Made by a program: the position numbers and the translations under genes
Origin: Mucilaginibacter sp. KACC 22063
GTDB taxonomy: Bacteria; Bacteroidota; Bacteroidia; Sphingobacteriales; Sphingobacteriaceae
Assembly: GCF_028736115.1 (NCBI RefSeq)
Contig: NZ_CP117877.1
Coordinates: forward strand, 3,782,001 to 3,846,000
Direction of reading: 5' to 3'
DNA: 64,000 nt
The notes under the pieces: generated by a model
Databases searched by the model: none
What the model saw: only the letters and a program-made list of their open reading frames with translations
What the model was told of the DNA's origin: nothing
Part shown: piece after piece, positions 8,758 to 17,738 of the stretch
Layout of the letters: each line of letters opens with the position of its first letter
Position numbering within the stretch: position 1 is the first letter of the stretch

Positions 8758-9579
8758 ATGGATTACCGCAGTCAGGAAAATAACTATCCGAAAGCATTTA
8801 TAGCAACAGGCATTATATTGGCCGTTGTTATTGCAATCAGTTATTTTATTGTTTTTCACATGCCGCCTAAAGAGCAGGATGGCACAGGTGGTATACTGGT
8901 TAACTATGGTACGGTTGACGAAGGTATGGGCGATGATTACATGAGCACCGAAGAACCATCGGTTGCAGAACATGCCAACAAAACCAAACCGGATAAGGTT
9001 ACCCCTGCCCCACCTACAGATCAGCCTACGCCGGTTGATAACAGTAGCAAGCAGGTAGTTACACAAAATACCGAAGACGCGCCGGAGGTAACGAACGATA
9101 AAAAGCCGAGTGAAACAGTAAAAGCGCAACAGCAAACTACCAAAGCACCGGCCAAACCTGTTGTCAATCAAAATGCACTTTACAAGGGCAAAGCCACCAC
9201 CGGCACAGGCGAAGGTGATGGCACTGGCAACACGCCCGGTAATCAGGGTAAAACTACTGGTACAACGCTTACCAACAATTACAATGGTACAGGATCTGGC
9301 AATGGCGGTAACTTAAACGGCATGCCGCAGCGTAACTTTATAAGTAAGCCTGCTGTAACCGATGCTAACCGCCGCACAGGCAAGGTAGTGGTAGATATCC
9401 GTGTAGATAAAAATGGTAACGTTGTTTATGCGCGTGGCGGCGCCAGAGGCACAACTATTACCGACCAGGACCTGATTGATAAATGCGAAAACGCCGTTAA
9501 GAACGCCAAACTAAACGCATTGGATAACGTTCCGGATTTGCAGGTAGGTACAGTAGTGTTTGTGTTTAAAGTGCAGTAA
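8758..9579 (+). CDS. TonB/TolA-like energy transducer
   Basis: A 273-residue protein: short cytoplasmic N-terminus, one membrane helix (about residues 13-35, FIATGIILAVVIAISYFIVF), a long Thr/Pro/Lys/Gln- then Gly/Asn/Thr-rich periplasmic linker (about 40-195), and a C-terminal domain at about 200-273 of the TonB/TolA type (GKVVVDIRVDKNGNVVYA, then VGTVVFVFKVQ). It would carry energy from the ExbB/ExbD pair across the periplasm. The linker is long enough to span toward the outer membrane. It is the last gene of the operon. Whether its target is the operon's barrel or a TolB/Pal-like partner cannot be told from sequence. Confidence 0.88.
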   Translation: MDYRSQENNYPKAFIATGIILAVVIAISYFIVFHMPPKEQDGTGGILVNYGTVDEGMGDDYMSTEEPSVAEHANKTKPDKVTPAPPTDQPTPVDNSSKQVVTQNTEDAPEVTNDKKPSETVKAQQQTTKAPAKPVVNQNALYKGKATTGTGEGDGTGNTPGNQGKTTGTTLTNNYNGTGSGNGGNLNGMPQRNFISKPAVTDANRRTGKVVVDIRVDKNGNVVYARGGARGTTITDQDLIDKCENAVKNAKLNALDNVPDLQVGTVVFVFKVQ

Positions 9580-9978
9580 TTATAGTAGCAGTTGCTGTAG
9601 CAAAGAATAATGACGAATCAATCTCTGTATTTGATTCATCAAGATTAACGCTTTCATAACAACACATACTTTAATAACAGTTTCATGGTCGCATCAGCGC
9701 AGGCTAGTAATTACAGGTTTTGAGAAAGCATAACCGATATAAGCCTGCGGTGCCAGCGACGAGTTTTTGGTTACTTTTTTTGACGGCCAAAAAAAGTAAC
9801 ATTATCGAATATCTCGTACACTGTATTTCCCTAGATATTTAATCGAGATTCCATATTTCGTTTTAAAACTATATATGTAGGGGATTGCTTCGTTCCTCGC
9901 AATGACGTGTTTTTATTTTAGCGACGGATTAAAAAAGGCGAATTGATCCTTAAATTTGCTCCGCTACTTATTGGCGAC
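9580..9978. other. 399-bp intergenic spacer with repeat remnants
   Basis: No gene is supported here. It contains the perfect GTTAC-type hairpin at 9770-9800, and near 9880-9915 a stretch (GGGGATTGCTTCGTTCCTCG, then CAATGACG) that looks like a Bacteroidota intergenic repeat. Stop codons are frequent in all frames. The start of folC is placed after it. Confidence 0.6.
9770..9800. repeat. Perfect GTTAC(T)7G hairpin repeat
   Basis: Arms GTTACTTTTTTTG (9770-9782) and CAAAAAAAGTAAC (9788-9800) are perfect 13-base inverted copies around a 5-base loop. A second, shorter member of the same family (GTTACTTTGT / ACAAAGTAAC) lies at 47407-47433 and is also preceded by TTTTGG. It could act as a bidirectional terminator for the TonB operon, but both copies look like members of a dispersed palindromic repeat. 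Confidence 0.75.
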
Positions 9979-11262
9979 ATGAATTACCAGCAAACCCTCG
10001 ACTACCTATACAACCAACTTCCGATGTTTACAAGGGTTGGGACTTCTGCTTTCAAAAAGGATTTAACTAACACACTTGCACTGTGCAAAGTACTGGACCA
10101 TCCTCAGCATCAATTTAAGAGTGTACACATAGGCGGCACTAATGGCAAGGGTTCTACCTCGCACATGCTGGCAGCGGTATTACAAACCGCAGGCTATAAA
10201 ACCGGACTTTATACTTCCCCTCACCTGCGCGACTTTCGTGAGCGTATCCGTATCAATGGAGAAATGATCAGCGAACAGGAAGTCATTGATTTTGTAGCCG
10301 ATCATAGTGCAGATTTTGAACAGATTGAACCGTCATTCTTTGAAATGACTGTGGCTTTAGCATTCGACCACTTCGCTAAGCACAAGGTTGATATAGCCAT
10401 TATAGAAGTAGGCTTAGGCGGTCGGCTTGACTCTACAAATGTAATTAGGCCGCTACTATCAATCATTACCAATATTGGTTGGGACCACATGAACTTATTA
10501 GGCGATACCTTACCCTTAATTGCTTCTGAAAAGGCAGGCATTATTAAAGAGAATACGCCTGTTATTATTGGCGAATACCAAGACGAAGTTGCTAATGTTT
10601 TTACAAAAAAAGCAGAAGAACAGCAAGCCCCCATCATATTTGCTTCACAGTTGTGGGAAATCACACCTTTAACTAAGCAAAATAATCTTTTAAGCATACA
10701 GGCAACAGATACCGGTAATCAGACCTCAGACTACGAACTGGATCTTACCGGGACTTATCAGCTTAAAAATGTTAAGAACGTTTTGGCAGCAGTTGAAGAA
10801 TTGAATAGTCAAGGGTTTATAATCAGCGAAGACCATATTAAAACTGCGCTCAAACAAGTGCAAAAGCTGACAGGTTTAGCAGGCCGCTGGCAAACTTTAA
10901 GTACCGATCCACTTACGATATGCGACACCGGGCATAATCCCGAAGGTGTACAGGAAGTATTGAAAAATATCGCCAGTGTAAAGTATGATCACTTGCATTT
11001 TGTGATAGGTGTGGTAAATGATAAAGACCTGTCCAAAATTTTGGCTATGCTTCCGAAAGATGCGACCTATTATTTCAGCAAACCGGATATTCCCCGCGGA
11101 TTGGATGCTGAATCACTTTACCAGCAAGCCACACAAGCCGGACTAAACGGAGCTACCTATCCATCAGTTAAAAAAGCTCTACAAGCTGCCCAAGCAGCTG
11201 CACAAAGCAACGATCTGGTATTTGTTGGCGGAAGTACGTTTGTGGTGGCAGAAGTAGTCTAA
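9979..11262 (+). CDS. folC: Bifunctional folylpolyglutamate synthase / dihydrofolate synthase
   Basis: A 427-residue Mur-ligase-family enzyme that adds glutamate to dihydropteroate (making dihydrofolate) and to folates, using ATP, in the cytoplasm. The P-loop GGTNGKGSTSHM is at about residues 50-61. The SPHLRDFRERI folate-site motif and EVGLGGRLDSTNV follow, then GWDHMNLLG, and a C-terminal Mur-ligase domain with DTGHNPEG and FVGGSTFV. I chose the ATG at 9979; a further upstream in-frame TTG at 9943 would add 12 residues unlike the family. In my recollection folC commonly follows the exbBD/tonB genes in Bacteroidota, and it does here. Confidence 0.93.
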   Translation: MNYQQTLDYLYNQLPMFTRVGTSAFKKDLTNTLALCKVLDHPQHQFKSVHIGGTNGKGSTSHMLAAVLQTAGYKTGLYTSPHLRDFRERIRINGEMISEQEVIDFVADHSADFEQIEPSFFEMTVALAFDHFAKHKVDIAIIEVGLGGRLDSTNVIRPLLSIITNIGWDHMNLLGDTLPLIASEKAGIIKENTPVIIGEYQDEVANVFTKKAEEQQAPIIFASQLWEITPLTKQNNLLSIQATDTGNQTSDYELDLTGTYQLKNVKNVLAAVEELNSQGFIISEDHIKTALKQVQKLTGLAGRWQTLSTDPLTICDTGHNPEGVQEVLKNIASVKYDHLHFVIGVVNDKDLSKILAMLPKDATYYFSKPDIPRGLDAESLYQQATQAGLNGATYPSVKKALQAAQAAAQSNDLVFVGGSTFVVAEVV

Positions 11263-11330
11263 GAGTGTCTGAGGTGAGAGTGGCTGAGTTTCTGAGGTCA
11301 GAGGTGATTGAAAAAGAGACAAGGAACAAG
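11263..11330. repeat. Degenerate AG-rich short repeats after folC
   Basis: The spacer between folC and dacB holds near-direct repeats of TCTGAGGT(G/C)AGAG and the 10-mer AAGAGACAAG at 11314-11323. The same 10-mer occurs twice at 53315-53338, after the dedA gene. It is probably decayed simple repeat of no coding value. Confidence 0.5.
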
Positions 11331-11407
11331 ATTACTCGCAACTGGAAACTCAGTAAACCCGTAACTGTTTACCCGCAACTGATAACACAGAAACACGCAC
11401 CAATTCC

Positions 11408-12928
11408 CTACTTCAATTCATCAAGTACCCTAAACATCTTTTGCCTGATGGCTGATGTTGATCCGTTATAGTTATTAACGATGATGGAAAAGCATAACTC
11501 CCGGCCATTTTTTGTTTGGTAGCCTGCATAAGCCAGCACACAGTTAATAGTTCCGCTTTTCATGTGCATGTCGTTATAGATTGGCAAACTTTCGTAAAAG
11601 TCAGGAAACCAAGCTTCCTTCTTAGCCGACTGTAGTATGCGCGCCAGGGTCATGGTGGTCACACGGTCGCCGGGAGAAAGCCCGCTGCCATCAACAATAT
11701 TTAAAGAATTAACATCCACTCCCCTTTGCTTCCAGAAATTGCGGGTAACAGAAGGCGGGTCATCTGTTTTCAAAGAATCGCCCATGGCCAGCAGCATTTG
11801 CTCGGCATACAGGTTAATGCTTTTCTTATTAAGCCAGTATATCACTTTACGTAAAGGCGGTGATAAATGTGTAGCAAATACTTTTCCTGAAGCAATGCTT
11901 GGCACACCATTTTGCGAAGCCAGCATAGTTGCAGATGTCGCATTGCCTGACACGGAAATACCTAACCTCTCCAAGGTATCTTTTAACCTTCGTGCGGCCT
12001 CATATGCAGGGTCGGGCAAGGCCGCAGATATACGGCGTTTAGTTTGATCGGTGGCGTAAGTGCCTTGCAGAAAAACTTTGTTGCTACCAACAGGTAAACG
12101 TGCGTAAGCATTGTCGCCGCTTCCGGCTGTACCTGTTTTCAGTTGGTTACTGAATTGCAGATATGGCATTGCAGGCACTGTACCTTCAATAGCTACAGGC
12201 CTATCTACCTGGGTAGGACGGAGTAAGACGTCATACTGATTTTCGCGCCAGCACAGGTTATTAGCGAATGCGCCATAGTAGTTGCCTAAATCCTGCCATA
12301 TCCAGCCTTGCTGCGCATGGTCGGTACCGTTTCCAATGATAGCGCCATTAATCTTCTTAATACCTGCTTTGCGCAGGCCATCAACAAACTGCTGCAATAC
12401 CACGCTTTCTTTAGTTTCATCCCAACGCGTACTCGCCAATGTCGGGTCATCGCCGCCATTAATAATAATATCACCGTTCCAGGTACCATCTACAGTTAGC
12501 GTACCGTTTAAACTTCCATTCAGGGTGGTTTTAAACCGGTAATCGGGACCAAGCACATTCATGACAGTTACCGTGGTTATGGTTTTTAAGGTTGATGCTG
12601 TAGCCAGCCCCATATTAGGGTTAGCAGTAAATATTACTTCACCTGTTTTAGCATCTAAAACCGTTAAAGAAACAGAAGCATACGTATTTTGAGTGTCTTG
12701 CTGCAAACGGTTGAATGCGTTTTGCAGGCTTTGGTTGAGCGATTGTGCTTGGCTACCTAAAGAAAACAATAAAGCAAAAACACCAATAACACACCCCAAT
12801 TTACGTTTGATGCTATTTGAAACAACTGTAGTTTCCCCTCTCGAGAGGGGATTGTAGGTACATCTCAACTTTGCAGTAACTTTAAATTGGGGTGTGTTCG
12901 TAAGGTTTACTTTATACCGCACTTTCAT
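11408..12928 (-). CDS. dacB: D-alanyl-D-alanine carboxypeptidase/endopeptidase (PBP4 family)
   Basis: Class C penicillin-binding protein of the peptidase S13 family, acting on peptidoglycan cross-links in the periplasm. It carries the three active-site motifs: SxxK as STLK (about 112 residues from the ATG at 12928), SxN as SIN in KKSINLYAEQ, and KTG as KSG in MHMKSGTINC. The signal peptide core GCVIGVFALLFSLGSQA begins about 45 residues after the only ATG starts (12943, 12940, 12928). The true start may therefore be the TTG at 12799, giving about 463 residues. The extra N-terminal codons are encoded by the 111-bp inverted-repeat element at 12788-12898. The long form overlaps the end of the upstream permease gene. 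Confidence 0.88.
   Translation of the reverse strand: MKVRYKVNLTNTPQFKVTAKLRCTYNPLSRGETTVVSNSIKRKLGCVIGVFALLFSLGSQAQSLNQSLQNAFNRLQQDTQNTYASVSLTVLDAKTGEVIFTANPNMGLATASTLKTITTVTVMNVLGPDYRFKTTLNGSLNGTLTVDGTWNGDIIINGGDDPTLASTRWDETKESVVLQQFVDGLRKAGIKKINGAIIGNGTDHAQQGWIWQDLGNYYGAFANNLCWRENQYDVLLRPTQVDRPVAIEGTVPAMPYLQFSNQLKTGTAGSGDNAYARLPVGSNKVFLQGTYATDQTKRRISAALPDPAYEAARRLKDTLERLGISVSGNATSATMLASQNGVPSIASGKVFATHLSPPLRKVIYWLNKKSINLYAEQMLLAMGDSLKTDDPPSVTRNFWKQRGVDVNSLNIVDGSGLSPGDRVTTMTLARILQSAKKEAWFPDFYESLPIYNDMHMKSGTINCVLAYAGYQTKNGRELCFSIIVNNYNGSTSAIRQKMFRVLDELK
12788..12898. repeat. 111-bp element with perfect 16-bp terminal inverted repeats
   Basis: AACACACCCCAATTTA (12788-12803) and its exact reverse complement TAAATTGGGGTGTGTT (12883-12898) enclose a perfect palindrome CCCCTCTCGAGAGGGG at 12835-12850. 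The layout is that of a small non-autonomous, MITE-like or REP-like element. No clear target-site duplication is visible. The frame of dacB is open right through it, and its left arm encodes part of the dacB signal peptide (KLGCV). Confidence 0.8.
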
Positions 12929-14378
12929 AAACTTTCTCATCATCTGGCTTTATATTGCGCTTTGCAATATAATAAATCGGGATTCCTATCAATACAATGA
13001 TTAATCCGGGCCAAGTATATTCTGGTTTGTAAATAATAAGCAGGATACAGAAAGCTACTCCCATCAGTACATATATAGCCGGTAAAACTGGATATCCAAA
13101 AGCTTTGTAAGGACGTTCGATTTCGGGACGTTTTGCACGTAGTATATATATGCCGATAATCGTCAAAACATAAAAGATCACCACTACAAACGAGATCATA
13201 TCCAGCAGGTCGCCATAACGGCCGCTTAAACATAATATTGATGCCACTGCGCATTGTATCCATAAAGCAAATTCAGGAACTGCGTTTTTATTCAACGTAC
13301 CAGTCTTTTTAAAAAAAAGCCCGTCTTTAGCCATCGTATAGTAAACGCGTGCCCCAGCCAATATTAAACCATTGTTACAACCAAAAGTGGATACCATAAT
13401 CATCAGCGCAATAATGATGGTACCCACGTTTCCAAAAATAACATGCGATGCCGCTACCGCTACCCTGTCTTTTTCGGCAGTGGCAATTTCATGCAATGGT
13501 AAAACGGCGGTGTAAACAAAGTTGGCCGATACATAAATAATAGTAACGATAAGCGTACCTAAAAAAAGGCTCAAACCTATGTTACGCTGCGGGTTTTTCA
13601 TTTCCCCTGCTATGAAAGTTACGTTGTTCCAGGCATCGCTGCTAAATATCGAACCAACCATTGATGCCGCAATTGCCCCCATAGCTGCGGTGGCAGTCAG
13701 CGCAGTTATAGATCCATTGGGGTTTAAAGCATGCATATTCCAGGCGTTGCTCCAGTTAGCATGCCATACATCACCTTTAAAGGCCATAAATCCGAAAACG
13801 ATTAACCCAAATAAGCTTAAAAGTTTGGTAAGCGTAAAAGTAGTCTGGATGATTTTACCGCTTTTTACGCCACGGGTGTTTACCCAGGTCAGGAAGATGA
13901 TAAGTACAATTGAAACTACCTGTGCAGCACTTATGGTGAACTTATGCGGATGGGCAGCATCCCCCCATTGCAGTTGGTATAATATGTTGTCTTCGCTAAC
14001 TGCCGGGATCAGATATGCTGTAAACTTCGAGAACGCCACCCCTACTGCTGCTATGGTTCCGGTTTGTATTACGGCAAAGAAACTCCAGCCATAAAGAAAG
14101 GCAATTAGTTTATTGTAGGCTTCTTTCAGATAAACATACTGTCCACCGGCTTTTGGGAACATACCACTTAGTTCGCCATAACTAACAGCGGCAGTCAATG
14201 TCATAAAACCAGTTAGCAACCACACCGCTATCAGCCAGCCGGACGAGCCAACATGCCTTATAATATCCGCGCTTACAATAAAAATTCCGGAGCCAATCAT
14301 TGACCCTGCCACCAGCATCGTACCATCGAGCAGGCCAAGCTCATGCTTCATTTCCTTTTTTTCGGAAGTATTTTTCAC
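12912..14378 (-). CDS. APC-superfamily amino acid permease (LAT-like)
   Basis: A 488-residue inner-membrane transporter with about 12 predicted helices. The N-terminal GLLDGTMLVAGSMIGSGIF is the APC substrate-binding helix 1 motif (GSMIGSGIF). SDAWNNVTFIAGEMKNPQRN is the conserved helix 6 to loop region. The C-terminus ends with a short basic/acidic tail. It resembles amino acid/polyamine or L-type exchange permeases of Bacteroidota; the substrate is not predictable. dacB lies just downstream on the same strand. hppA is divergent, with a 139-bp shared upstream region. Confidence 0.9.
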   Translation of the reverse strand: MKNTSEKKEMKHELGLLDGTMLVAGSMIGSGIFIVSADIIRHVGSSGWLIAVWLLTGFMTLTAAVSYGELSGMFPKAGGQYVYLKEAYNKLIAFLYGWSFFAVIQTGTIAAVGVAFSKFTAYLIPAVSEDNILYQLQWGDAAHPHKFTISAAQVVSIVLIIFLTWVNTRGVKSGKIIQTTFTLTKLLSLFGLIVFGFMAFKGDVWHANWSNAWNMHALNPNGSITALTATAAMGAIAASMVGSIFSSDAWNNVTFIAGEMKNPQRNIGLSLFLGTLIVTIIYVSANFVYTAVLPLHEIATAEKDRVAVAASHVIFGNVGTIIIALMIMVSTFGCNNGLILAGARVYYTMAKDGLFFKKTGTLNKNAVPEFALWIQCAVASILCLSGRYGDLLDMISFVVVIFYVLTIIGIYILRAKRPEIERPYKAFGYPVLPAIYVLMGVAFCILLIIYKPEYTWPGLIIVLIGIPIYYIAKRNIKPDDEKVYESAV

Positions 14379-14470
14379 AATAATTTATGTTTTGTGCCCT
14401 AAGCTATTTAAAATAATTGTAACCCTGATATGAACTTTCAAATTCATAGTCAAACACTTGCAAGTACCAA

Positions 14471-14478
14471 TAATTTTG
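14471..14478 (+). promoter_or_regulatory. Candidate -7 box for hppA
   Basis: TAATTTTG matches the Bacteroidota TAnnTTTG element 40 bases before the hppA ATG. No good TTTG lies at the expected upstream spacing, so this is only a partial promoter call. The box lies inside a small TACCAA / TTGGTA inverted repeat. Confidence 0.35.
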
Positions 14479-14517
14479 GTAACATTCGTTTTTACCAATT
14501 ATAATTAACTGATTTAT

Positions 14518-16755
14518 ATGGATTTTTTAAACAATTACTTAATTTATCTGATCCCTGTATTTGGCCTTATTGGCATTGCCGTCATGATCGGCAAGTCTGC
14601 CTGGGTAACCAAACAGGATGCAGGCGATGAAGGAATGAAAGAACTATCGGGCTATATTGCTGATGGTGCTATGGCCTTTCTTCGTGCCGAATGGAAAGTA
14701 CTAAGCTATTTCGCAGTTATTGCCGTTATCTTATTAGCTTATTCGGGCAGTACGGTAGCTACTTCAAGTCCGGTAATAGCAGTTTCCTTTCTTATCGGCG
14801 CTTTTTTATCTGCATTTGCAGGTTACCTGGGTATGCGTATTGCCACTAAAGCAAATGTGCGTACTACGCAGGCAGCGCGTACCAGTTTAGCTAAAGCTTT
14901 AAAAGTATCATTTACCGGCGGCACCGTGATGGGATTAGGTGTTGCAGGTTTAGCGGTATTAGGCCTTGGCTCGTTATTTATTGTATTTTATACTTTTTAT
15001 GTTAAACAACATAACGGCAATGTAAACGGCGAAGAAATGCAGAAAGCACTGGAAGTGCTGGCAGGCTTTTCTTTAGGTGCCGAATCTATTGCGCTATTTG
15101 CACGTGTAGGCGGCGGTATTTATACTAAAGCAGCCGACGTTGGTGCCGACCTTGTGGGCAAGGTTGAAGCCGGTATACCCGAGGATGATGTGCGTAACCC
15201 TGCTACTATTGCCGATAACGTGGGCGATAACGTAGGCGACGTTGCTGGTATGGGTGCCGACCTTTTCGGCTCATACGTGGCTACCATTTTGGCTACGATG
15301 GTTTTAGGCCGCGAGATCCAATCTAAAGATGCATTTGGTGGTATAGCACCCGTTTTGCTACCTATGGTAATTGCTGGGTTAGGACTGCTATTCTCCATTA
15401 TAAGCGCATCATTTGTGCGCATTAAAAATGAGACTGACAGCGTACAAAGCGCGTTAAACCTGGGCAACTGGATGTCGATCATTTTAACTGCTATAGCTAC
15501 ATTTTTTGTAGTGAGATGGATGCTGCCGGAAGGTAACTTATACCTGATCCGCGACCTTGACGTGAACGGCAATATCAAAGCAGGTTCACTGGTTTTCAAT
15601 AAAACAGGTGTATTTCTGTCGATAGTGGTAGGATTGATCGTGGGTACGCTCATGTCCATTATTACTGAATATTATACTGCAATGGGTAAACGCCCGGTAT
15701 TATCTATCATACGTCAATCGTCAACCGGGCATGCTACCAATATTATTGGTGGCTTGGCTGTAGGTATGGAATCAACCGTGTTGCCTATCATCGTATTGGC
15801 AGCAGGTATATTTGGCTCATACCATTTTGCAGGCTTGTATGGCGTAGCTATTGCTGCTGCGGGTATGATGGCCACCACTGCTATGCAATTAGCTATTGAC
15901 GCCTTTGGCCCTATTGCTGATAACGCCGGCGGTATTGCCGAAATGAACCAGTTGCCCGAAGAAGTACGCCACCGTACAGACAACCTGGATGCTGTGGGTA
16001 ATACCACCGCCGCTACTGGAAAAGGCTTTGCCATAGCATCGGCAGCGTTAACCTCGCTTGCACTTTTTGCTGCGTTTGTGGGTGTTGCAGGTATCGATCA
16101 TATTGACATTTACAAAGCTGATGTTTTAGCGGGATTATTTGTAGGCGGAATGATCCCTTTCATCTTTTCGGCACTGGCCATTTCAGCTGTTGGCCGCGCA
16201 GCCATGGCAATGGTTGAAGAAGTGCGCCGCCAGTTCCGCGATATACCCGGCATCATGGAATATAAAGCCAAACCCGAATATGAAAAATGCGTAGCCATTT
16301 CAACCCAAGCTTCTATCCGCGAAATGATTGCACCTGGAGCCATTGCCCTGATCACACCAATTGTGATCGGCTTTGCTTTCGGCCCTGAAGTTCTAGGCGG
16401 CTTATTAGCTGGTGTAACTGTATCTGGCGTATTGATGGGCATGTTCCAGAGCAATGCCGGTGGCGCATGGGATAATGCCAAAAAGTCTTTCGAAAAAGGC
16501 GTTGAGATCAATGGACAGATGTATTATAAAAAATCAGAACCACACAAGGCATCTGTAACCGGCGATACCGTAGGTGATCCGTTTAAAGATACATCAGGCC
16601 CTTCGATGAACATCCTGATTAAACTGATGTCGATTGTTTCGCTGGTGATTGCACCGCACCTGAACAAAGCGGCTGATACCAACAAGCGCATTCAGAAAGA
16701 GCTGAAGATAAGATCAATGATCACACAACCAATAAAAGCTGAAAACAAAGGATAA
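14518..16755 (+). CDS. hppA: Membrane-bound ion-translocating pyrophosphatase
   Basis: A 745-residue polytopic membrane enzyme (about 15-16 helices) that couples hydrolysis of pyrophosphate to pumping of H+ and/or Na+ across the inner membrane. Signature motifs: [18 protein letters not shown] and [20 protein letters not shown] in the substrate-binding region, [23 protein letters not shown], and [16 protein letters not shown] near the C-terminus. The sequence [12 protein letters not shown] has Ala where K+-independent enzymes have Lys, which points to the K+-dependent class. Whether it pumps Na+ or H+ is not settled here. A strong hairpin follows at 16761-16796. Confidence 0.96.
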   Translation: MDFLNNYLIYLIPVFGLIGIAVMIGKSAWVTKQDAGDEGMKELSGYIADGAMAFLRAEWKVLSYFAVIAVILLAYSGSTVATSSPVIAVSFLIGAFLSAFAGYLGMRIATKANVRTTQAARTSLAKALKVSFTGGTVMGLGVAGLAVLGLGSLFIVFYTFYVKQHNGNVNGEEMQKALEVLAGFSLGAESIALFARVGGGIYTKAADVGADLVGKVEAGIPEDDVRNPATIADNVGDNVGDVAGMGADLFGSYVATILATMVLGREIQSKDAFGGIAPVLLPMVIAGLGLLFSIISASFVRIKNETDSVQSALNLGNWMSIILTAIATFFVVRWMLPEGNLYLIRDLDVNGNIKAGSLVFNKTGVFLSIVVGLIVGTLMSIITEYYTAMGKRPVLSIIRQSSTGHATNIIGGLAVGMESTVLPIIVLAAGIFGSYHFAGLYGVAIAAAGMMATTAMQLAIDAFGPIADNAGGIAEMNQLPEEVRHRTDNLDAVGNTTAATGKGFAIASAALTSLALFAAFVGVAGIDHIDIYKADVLAGLFVGGMIPFIFSALAISAVGRAAMAMVEEVRRQFRDIPGIMEYKAKPEYEKCVAISTQASIREMIAPGAIALITPIVIGFAFGPEVLGGLLAGVTVSGVLMGMFQSNAGGAWDNAKKSFEKGVEINGQMYYKKSEPHKASVTGDTVGDPFKDTSGPSMNILIKLMSIVSLVIAPHLNKAADTNKRIQKELKIRSMITQPIKAENKG

Positions 16756-16760
16756 AAAGC

Positions 16761-16796
16761 AATAAGTAAGCCCTGTAATTGCAGGGCTTACTTATT
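16761..16796. terminator. Bidirectional terminator between hppA and the RES gene
   Basis: Perfect 15-base stem: AATAAGTAAGCCCTG (16761-16775) and CAGGGCTTACTTATT (16782-16796), with a 6-base loop. It lies between two convergent genes, and the stop codon of the RES gene (16792-16794) falls inside its arm. The AT-rich arm ends supply U-rich tails on both strands. Confidence 0.85.
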
Positions 16797-17262
16797 TATA
16801 TTCTATCAAACGCTGGTCTATATCCAGCCGTTCTACAGAAATAATTTTAACAAGATCATGATAGCGCGGGAAGATCGGATTTAAGAGATAATTATATTCG
16901 TAAACATTAATGGCCGAACGCACCCTTACGGCTAAGTACTTCCCCTCGCTCATTAATTTATCGCCAATCAGTTTATTTTCTATGTAATCAATGTGCAGCC
17001 AGTTTTTAGGGTAGCTTTTAGGCGGAAGTGTGTAGATCAATTTTTCATCCGCATCTATTTCCATACGGATGATGTACAGGTTTGGCGGAACGTTATCTGC
17101 CTCAAAATGCACCAGTGTCTCTAAAAAAGCTAAAGAACTATTCTCACTGGCATAAAGCATGTAAGTACCAGGGCTGTTCCAGCGGCCGCCATTCATAAAG
17201 GCGCCCATGCCCGAAATATCCCTTGCCCGCTTTTCTGACTTTACTATGCGGTAAACAATCAT
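16792..17262 (-). CDS. RES-domain toxin (NAD-depleting type)
   Basis: A 156-residue protein covering a full RES domain. The residues for which the domain is named are visible: Arg27 in GGRWNSPG, Tyr37 and Glu40 in YASE, Glu48 in FLETL, and Ser116 in VRSAINVYEYNYLLNP. RES toxins (MbcT, and Xre-RES systems of Pseudomonas and others) degrade NAD+ and arrest growth when freed from their antitoxin. The ATG overlaps the stop of the Xre-type gene by one base (TGATG), the usual antitoxin-then-toxin order. All key residues are intact, so it is probably active. Confidence 0.9.
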   Translation of the reverse strand: MIVYRIVKSEKRARDISGMGAFMNGGRWNSPGTYMLYASENSSLAFLETLVHFEADNVPPNLYIIRMEIDADEKLIYTLPPKSYPKNWLHIDYIENKLIGDKLMSEGKYLAVRVRSAINVYEYNYLLNPIFPRYHDLVKIISVERLDIDQRLIEYK

Positions 17263-17723
17263 CAGGAATATACGCCTTCTTCTATGCGCCCAAGTATCCG
17301 GTCAACCATCATTAAACCGGTCGGCATGTCAAATAGGTCGATCGGTTTCATTTGGTTAAGCGCACGGTTAGGGGTATTAAGCCAGCTTTGTACTTTTTCT
17401 TCACTTTCAAAAACTTCAAAAGCATGTTCAGTAACCTTAGCTATTTCGATGATGTATGATGATGTACGTTTATCCAATACTTCGTCGTTCTTTTTACGTT
17501 CCATTGTTTTCACAGAAACGTTGAGTATGTTTTCGGTAAATGACTTTTTTGACATCCCCAAATGGCCGATCAGCGCATCAAGCGAAGCCTTTTTGATACC
17601 CGTATTGCTCAGATTGATCAGGTCAAACTCCGAACGGATATCTGCATCAACCAGTTTTATCCCACCAAGCAGATCAACCAGATCTGGCTTATGAATGGCT
17701 TTTATTTTTGACAATACTTGCAT
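17262..17723 (-). CDS. Xre/MbcA/ParS-type antitoxin (DUF2384) of the RES pair
   Basis: A 153-residue protein from the ATG at 17723. The further in-frame ATG at 17810 is rejected because it would run through the promoter region. The N-terminal part (about residues 30-95) is an Xre-like helix-turn-helix region (SLDALIGHLGMSKKSFTENI, then LNVSVKTMERKK). The C-terminal part (about 100-153) is the toxin-binding domain with AFEVFESEEKVQSWLNTPNR and DLFDMPTGLMMVDRILGRIE. It neutralises RES by covering its active site and usually represses its own promoter. An inverted repeat lies just upstream, at 17752-17766. Confidence 0.9.
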   Translation of the reverse strand: MQVLSKIKAIHKPDLVDLLGGIKLVDADIRSEFDLINLSNTGIKKASLDALIGHLGMSKKSFTENILNVSVKTMERKKNDEVLDKRTSSYIIEIAKVTEHAFEVFESEEKVQSWLNTPNRALNQMKPIDLFDMPTGLMMVDRILGRIEEGVYS

Positions 17724-17738
17724 GAGCGACTTTTTTAC

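Noticed and set aside
11265..11471. 68-codon frame between folC and dacB
   Set aside because: It is made of short repeat sequence and then overlaps the 3' end of dacB on the opposite strand.
12912..14378. Possibility that the two APC permeases mark a transferred island with the RES/Xre pair
   Set aside because: Base and codon use look like the neighbours, and no integrase, direct repeats or tRNA site was seen.
15120..15659. 179-codon open frame antisense to hppA
   Set aside because: It lies wholly inside a strongly conserved gene on the other strand, has no recognisable domain, and arises from codon bias of hppA.
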